Assembly: GCA_900618425.1 (NCBI GenBank)
Contig: UZAN01039455.1
Location: 20,311-56,542 of the forward strand
Direction of reading: 5' to 3'
DNA length: 36,232 bases
From: Echinostoma caproni
Lineage: Eukaryota; Platyhelminthes; Trematoda; Plagiorchiida; Echinostomatidae
The notes under the pieces were generated by a model that ran no database searches, had not been told where the DNA came from, and was given only the letters and a program-made list of their open reading frames with translations. The position numbers and the translations under genes were made by a program. This document shows positions 30,264-36,232 of the stretch, one piece after another. Numbering within the stretch: the stretch's first letter is position 1; every line of letters begins with the position of its first letter.

Positions 30264-33200
30264 GATTGAAGAGACCTGTCGTGGATAGTCACCCAGCACG
30301 CCTTACGTCAATCCAACTCAAAACACTTCCAGACCGCGAGTTGCTGATTCTCATGCATGGACGTTCGTAATCATACTGCAAACTGTGTTGTTCTTTCTTT
30401 TAATTTTTGATCCCTAGACCTTTCAAATGAGTAGCACTCATTTGATACATTCATTCTGAGGAGCATCTAAAGAGTTACAAACCAACTGACGATCACTAGA
30501 GTGTGCGTTTATCGAGAAAAAAACTTTTATATTCAAAAATACTGAGATTTTGTACTTCAATTTTCCCTTTCGATGAGGATAAGAACTGAGGACTGGTGTG
30601 GAAAACTTGATAACTGGGCGTCCTGAGATTTGGCTGTCAATGTCCGCGAGCACGCTGAAATAGTTCCGATACTTATTCAATGTTTACATACCGCACTCAG
30701 AATGTATTATTAGAAAAGCAGTATATCAAAATGAATTTTAATAATCGGGGTAAGAACCAGTGGTCAAGCACCTACGGTCTCTAATCTCATTCAGCCAGTG
30801 AAGTTTAGCTTTCACAAGCATAGTTCAAAGTGTGATGGATAGCAGCTTCTTTCTCCAAACCGCTGGCATCGAGCAGTCATAGTTTTTGTTGTAAGAATAT
30901 TACTGTCTGTGAAATATCCGAATAGCACATCGGTTTGTTCAAGCACAGGGATAAAGAAAGCCAGAGTGAAGCCCAGAGTTTTAAGAATATAACTTGGCCG
31001 ATCAATAATAACCACATCTAAACTTTTTCGGTTGTGACAGTGGTCACCGGCTCGATTGGGCATTGAGTTGTTTCGGGCACCTTGGACGTTTGACCCTGTC
31101 CGAAGGGCGAATGATCCGATGAATTGGACACCTGCTCCCAATGGACTGCGGTTTTCACACACCGACCCCTACCTTGTGGGTCAGGCTTTGTGTAGCCGAC
31201 GGCTTCGATTGTGAATTCCTCAAGAAAATTCAGCTACCTTGGCCTGGGCGGCCAGGCAATATTTCGCCCACATGCAAATCATGTAGCGTTTTCCTTCTTT
31301 ATGAAGATTATTGTATCTTAATTTGTTTGGCACACAGTCTGGATTCAGACGTGTGTGAAATATAATTTTTTTCTTGATGAAATACGCCATGCATTCCTTA
31401 TATTTCAAATCCTTTTCTACTTCATCATATAGGTTGATCTAAAAATGGATTGTCCGCGCTTGCAAAAACAGTAACGGATGATATCATCTTTCCCAGTGAC
31501 ATGTTTTGAACCGCTTGCCGATTCGGGTATTCAGCACTGTTATGTGGTTCTTGTCATCCAAATGCAAAATCCTGCTTGCGTGAAACGCGTAAGCAATTGT
31601 CTAAAATCAAAGTCCGGCAGCTTGATCGCACCTGGAGGTGGAATTCCAGAAAAAAATCATCTCACGAATAGGGAAAGCTAAAGTTATTCCATCAAGGCAT
31701 TGGAGCGTGAGAAGTACATTGCCGTGGTGTTTAGCTTTACGGTCGCGAGATGTGGTTTCCGCGTTGAGGATATCTGTATTAGACCACTGATACTTTCCTA
31801 GAATTGTAAATCTCTGGTGAGAACATCAGATGAGCAGTGACGAGGTTTCCTCTCGTATATGTATATGTGGATGGTTGTAATGTGCCAGGCTGTTTCAGTT
31901 CGGATCGATAAGGATTACTGAGTTGAGTTTATTCAGATTTCTTTGTTTGCATATACGCATCGTTTTCCTAAGCCTCGTTCGAGGGCACCCGATCTGGTTC
32001 GGCTGGTCGCTCACTGCGTCTCGTTGGTTTTGCCAACAGTCTTTCGTTGTAGCACGGAAGGGATCAATCGCATCGCCACATGTAGGGCCGAGTGTTTGGT
32101 CATGATAATCGGTACCCTGGGGTTTAGTTGATAAACAAACAAAAGGTCTACATTCGGTTAAGTGTAATATTGCTACTGAAAACCGTCTGCACAGCAGTTT
32201 AAAGAATTCGCAACACATGCAGGTCAATACGACGGAGCAAGTCATTGGTGAATATATTGGGTTCACTCTAGCTGAAATCATGTGCGGACTTGGAGCATAT
32301 GCCAATAACAGTTCCCATGTAACAAAAGAAAATAAAAGCATTCAAGTAGCACAAGTGGGTTTGTTGTATCTCAAGCTGCTTGAAATGGACTGACCTTAAG
32401 TCTTGAGAGCTTTCTGTGCCTGGGAACACTGTTATATCAACATATGTGTTTGCCTTTGTCCTCGCTGACCGACAGAGTTCTGATGTATGGATTAGGGCGC
32501 ACAGTAAAGATTTTTTATTGGTACTACACTTCCATTCCATCAATTCAAACGGAACGCCATTCAGTCACCAGTGGAATAGAAAACCGGTTTTTCTTCTCTA
32601 AAGGGATCATTCACAGTCTGTCGTGCGTACAGCATTACTTTCGATAAGTCATTCTGTACCGCATAGCGTGAATGAGACTGCTCAAGCAGAAACCATAAGT
32701 CAATAAGTTCTTCAGCATCAGATAAGCATCATTTTAATTTGCCTCGGTGGGTTGAAAAATGATCTTCTTACAGTTTACCGCTGACAAATGCAAACACCCA
32801 ATTCGTTGATCACACATCATTTATTCTCCCACAAAGATCCAGAAAGCGCCAAATACGAACGGATCTTCTTATCTTTGGTAAAATAATTTTTGTATAAAAC
32901 AACTTTACGGAAATGCTATCTATTTGGTCAGAAGACCAAGTTTACTTCGATATCTCAAACAACTTCTTGAATAGCATCACGATAGCCTGATTCCGCTTGA
33001 AGTAGTTGGTGTGTGTGTGTTTGTGAGAAAAAGGGTGAAACACAAGAAGTGCATTGCAACGGTAATACGGATGATGAAGATAAATGAACCGTCTTTTTGC
33101 TTCCTTTTTTATTTATTGAGTATACAAGTACACAGTCAACGGAATGACTAGACGACTCATTGGGTTAGCAATATATCTATTATAGGAGTACTGCACAAAA

Positions 33201-34560
33201 ACGATACGGAATCCTTTTTCTTTTTGAGTAACAATAGAAGATGTTTTTTAACCTACAGAAGGGAATCTTTCAGGGTAAGTGAAGTTCTTCACTCTTCTCA
33301 AAATGTACGTCCAAAACAGTGAAAAGACTCCTGTAAAGCTACTTTCAACTATTCAGTAGTATTTTATGCAACAAGTTCTCTTTAACATTTTGGTGAGAGC
33401 AACAAGAAGTATTCTGATCAAAGAATGTGTTGAATTCAACTAGTAAATGGTAACTTCAACAGCTGTGTACGTACATTCCGATAAAGTTTAGCCAAGGGTG
33501 ACTGGTTCAGCAGACGGCGTCAATCCCAGGCTACTGACAAATGTGAGTAGTACATTACAGTGGTATATTGCAAAACCAATCGCAATAATCGCACTTTCAG
33601 GCAATATTCTTAATAGATTCTTGAACAGAACTTCACGTTGGTGAGCAACAGAATCTGGAAGCTAATCACAGTTAGACAAAACGATCGAAGTTTTTTATCG
33701 TCTACACAAAAATGGTGTGTTTGACTATGAATTACCGCTCGTGATGTATGCAATCGACAACAGAAAGGGCGGTTAGTCAACTCCTCAACTTCCTCCTTCT
33801 GAGTCCTTGAGCAAATCGTGTAGATGTCCAATCTCTTACGTCTCAGTTCCCACTGCAGACCGAGTAAAGTTGACGATTGGATGTTTACACTGAGAGCTCT
33901 CCGATAGTTGTGAACCGTGAATCCGGTCTCAAGTTGAAACAACCACCGACAACCTATACTGGTACAATTCACTTTCATCAAAATAACTGCGTTTAGCTAT
34001 TCGCCTTTTTTTCTATACAGTATCAACTTGATTGCGAATCACTGAGAGCGATCATGGTCGCCATTTGGCGTTCTATGTGCAATGTATTCATTAGGAGCAT
34101 TGAGTAAAGTAGTGTGGTGTCTGACAACATGTACGGAAAATCTGTTGGGAACAGTTGACATTGTCTGTGCTTTTGTGTTCCTGTTATCATGCTTGAGATA
34201 TTATTACAAAAATCATAATATATATGTGAGTTTTCATTTAGTGAGCAGAATAATTATCTACTTGTCTCAAATGCACTTTTGGGTAGCTTTGAGGCAGGTC
34301 AGAGGAAGAGGTTTCTTTGCAAACTAATGTAGTCATTTCATTACAAAATACCCAGGTCTTTATAAGATGCTTCTAGACTATTTTGTAATCTAACTGCCAC
34401 ACGCGGGTTTTTTGCTGATCTCATTTTCGATTCGTTTTTCCTCGACGCAGGTCAGTTCATGAATTTATCTTCCCGAGTGCCGCTTATCAATTCAAATTCT
34501 TTTTCATTCTACTTCCCTTTATTGAACATACAAAGATATAGTTTTCAAGAAGGGGAAGCG
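30264..34560. other. Intergenic 3' of GALE copy 2, nothing recognised
   Basis: The first part should hold the 3' UTR. Minus-strand open frames at 30812-31162 and 31895-32341 (116 and 148 codons) show no recognised domain. A short GT run is at 33008-33021. No third GALE copy was seen. Confidence 0.4.
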
Positions 34561-34599
34561 GACAATAATCAAAGGGCTGCCATTCAACACACACACACA

Positions 34600-34700
34600 C
34601 AATGGGGAGAGTCCGGCGGTGGTGGTGATGGTGGGATTCGAACACACGTCCGCCGGGATGATAATTTGGTTACGTTAGTTACTCCCTAGACATCAATCAT
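34600..34700 (-). repeat. Possible tRNA-like SINE fragment
   Basis: On the minus strand there is a B-box match, gtgttcgaatcccacc, in a context resembling the 3' half of a tRNA. It is next to a short CA run (34590-34602). No hammerhead or clear A box. On the + strand it reads GGIRTH, a common artefact of tRNA-like sequence in predicted proteins. Confidence 0.35.
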
Positions 34701-36232
34701 ACGCCGCACGTTGAGATTTTCTATTGCTGCCAACACACACGTACACATACTTTCAATTTTCCCGTCATCGTTTGACAACACAAAGAGTTTTATAGAAAAA
34801 TATCTATAGTGAGTATGAATTTCTCAAGCTAGATATAAAGTGAACTTTCTGTGACTCGTCGTCTATAAATCAACTACTGTCATCAATCAATCCTCATATT
34901 TTCTGTTGTTTGTAATGTTCTCCGTATGGTTGACAAATCACCCGTGCGCACACACGGACTGCTCAAGTTGATTGATTAGTGAATAAGAACCACGAAAATG
35001 TATAATTTACTGACCCGAATCAGGCCACTGGTATGCTACAGATAGGACGAGCGCATTGTTCACTCGGGACATGCGTACTAAGCCGTGACAAATTATCTAT
35101 CACCTTATTTGGCATGTGAAGACCATGCAACGGTTCCCGAATGAATTGTAGACTCGTTGAGCCTATCTTGGGTCACATGATTTCACTTAGCATGAGAGTT
35201 CGACAGGGGACTGGAGATACCGATCAAACGAGGACCGGATAATTCGGCTTAAAAAGTAGCCCAGATACAAACGACATTGTGATTTGGTGTTTCAGTTTCG
35301 TCACTTTCTAAGTGTTACACATCATGGTTGTATTTTTGTCCGACTAGGAAACATGGAAACTAGGATACAATTTAAACCTGAAAAGTTCCTTTTTGGTTTA
35401 TTTTTCAGGATAAACAACTCACGCGGATATGAAGTCATAAGACTTCAACTAAATGTTTCAGTTTGTTTGTACATAAAATACCACATTTCGAGAATTGGAG
35501 TTTGGGGATTTGTGGGATTGAGATGTTATTGAACAAAGATGTTAAAGCTAGTCACTCTATTGGTCAAAATTGACGAGTGCACAGCATTTACAATGCAGCC
35601 ATTTTAACCAATCAGCTTTCTCGCACATTTGTTGCACAAACAATCGCGTGTATTGAAATTCCAAGCAGCACTTATTCATTTCTTGACCGGAACAAACGAT
35701 TGACGAAAACGTCATGCGTCTGGTGCATGTTTGTATTGTGCTGGCGACTATCATTCACTGTCATGGATATACAACCGGTAAGTCTGTCTCCCTGCTCGAA
35801 ACTATCATTTTTTTAAATGTCTTTTCGGCGACGAGGTGATATTTGGGGCAGAATAATTAACGGAAGTTATTCTTTGAGAAAGCCGTACAAAATCGTTTGA
35901 GAAATCCAGAGGTTGATGCATTTCCATGTATAGTAGTTACTTTGTGAGTTGCGGTAGTGTTCGACACGTATGTTAATCATTTGCGTACTGATTCAGCAGT
36001 GAGAATCACGTGCTCTGTGCATTTTAGTTTGGTCGGATGCATGTAAAGTAAAATTTCCTGTACCAAAGATAGGATTATCGTACCAGTTCACCGGATGGGA
36101 ATATAAATGATTAAAACAGAGTTATATATTTGTATATTTTATGTATCTATTTGAAATTTCAAATTCTATCCGTACAACATTCATATGAGAAGAAGAAGCA
36201 TATAAGTTTCAACACTTTCCGGGTTAAAAAGC
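34701..36232. other. Intergenic, nothing recognised
   Basis: AT-rich sequence with only short open frames on both strands and no recognised repeat, RNA or exon signature. Confidence 0.4.

Noticed and set aside
30264..30760. Poly(A) signal for GALE copy 2
   Set aside because: Only weak AATAAT-like matches were seen; none is strong enough to annotate.

Overview
This window is eukaryotic nuclear DNA, most likely from a digenean flatworm (fluke). The evidence is short GT-AG bounded exons separated by introns of 0.8 to 4.8 kb, almost no long open frames, and a dense litter of decayed retroelements of fluke type: RTE-like and CR1/jockey-like LINEs, a Penelope-like GIY-YIG tail, and tRNA-derived SINEs carrying hammerhead ribozymes of the kind known from Schistosoma. 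The species cannot be fixed from sequence alone; the large introns would suit a big-genome fluke.

The one complete gene is a UDP-galactose 4-epimerase (GALE) paralogue on the + strand, 11352-30263. Eight exons can be assembled by hand (11352-11484, 15863-15960, 20747-20860, 23439-23594, 26915-27098, 28167-28252, 29204-29389, 30207-30263). All junctions are GT-AG and phase-compatible, giving 1014 bases and 337 residues. The NAD-binding glycine motif, the Ser/Tyr/Lys catalytic set and the C-terminal sugar-nucleotide residues are present. Six residues are missing from the loop that normally contacts UDP (the IPNNLMPY segment), and the sugar-size gate position is Val.

A second GALE terminal exon of identical length lies at 1337-1393, about 10 kb upstream on the same strand. 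The window therefore holds the 3' end of one GALE copy followed by a whole second copy: a tandem pair.

Layout: 1-1336, probable last intron of the upstream copy, invaded by a Penelope-like fragment inside 105-bp inverted repeats with a hammerhead remnant; 1337-1393, its last exon; 1394-11351, intergenic, with two minus-strand LINE wrecks (about 6505-6800 and 8540-9436); 11352-30263, GALE copy 2, whose introns hold a + LINE (13600-14091), a hammerhead SINE (16835-17000), a 406-base assembly gap, a 770-bp ACT-type tract, a minus RTE-like LINE (22431-22990), a minus SINE, and a hammerhead SINE in an inverted pair ending only 66 bp before exon 5; 30264-36232, no recognisable gene.

No prokaryotic operon, CRISPR array or phage is present. 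The most notable items are the tandem GALE pair with the UDP-loop deletion, and the hammerhead SINE whose inverted truncated partner starts at the predicted self-cleavage site.
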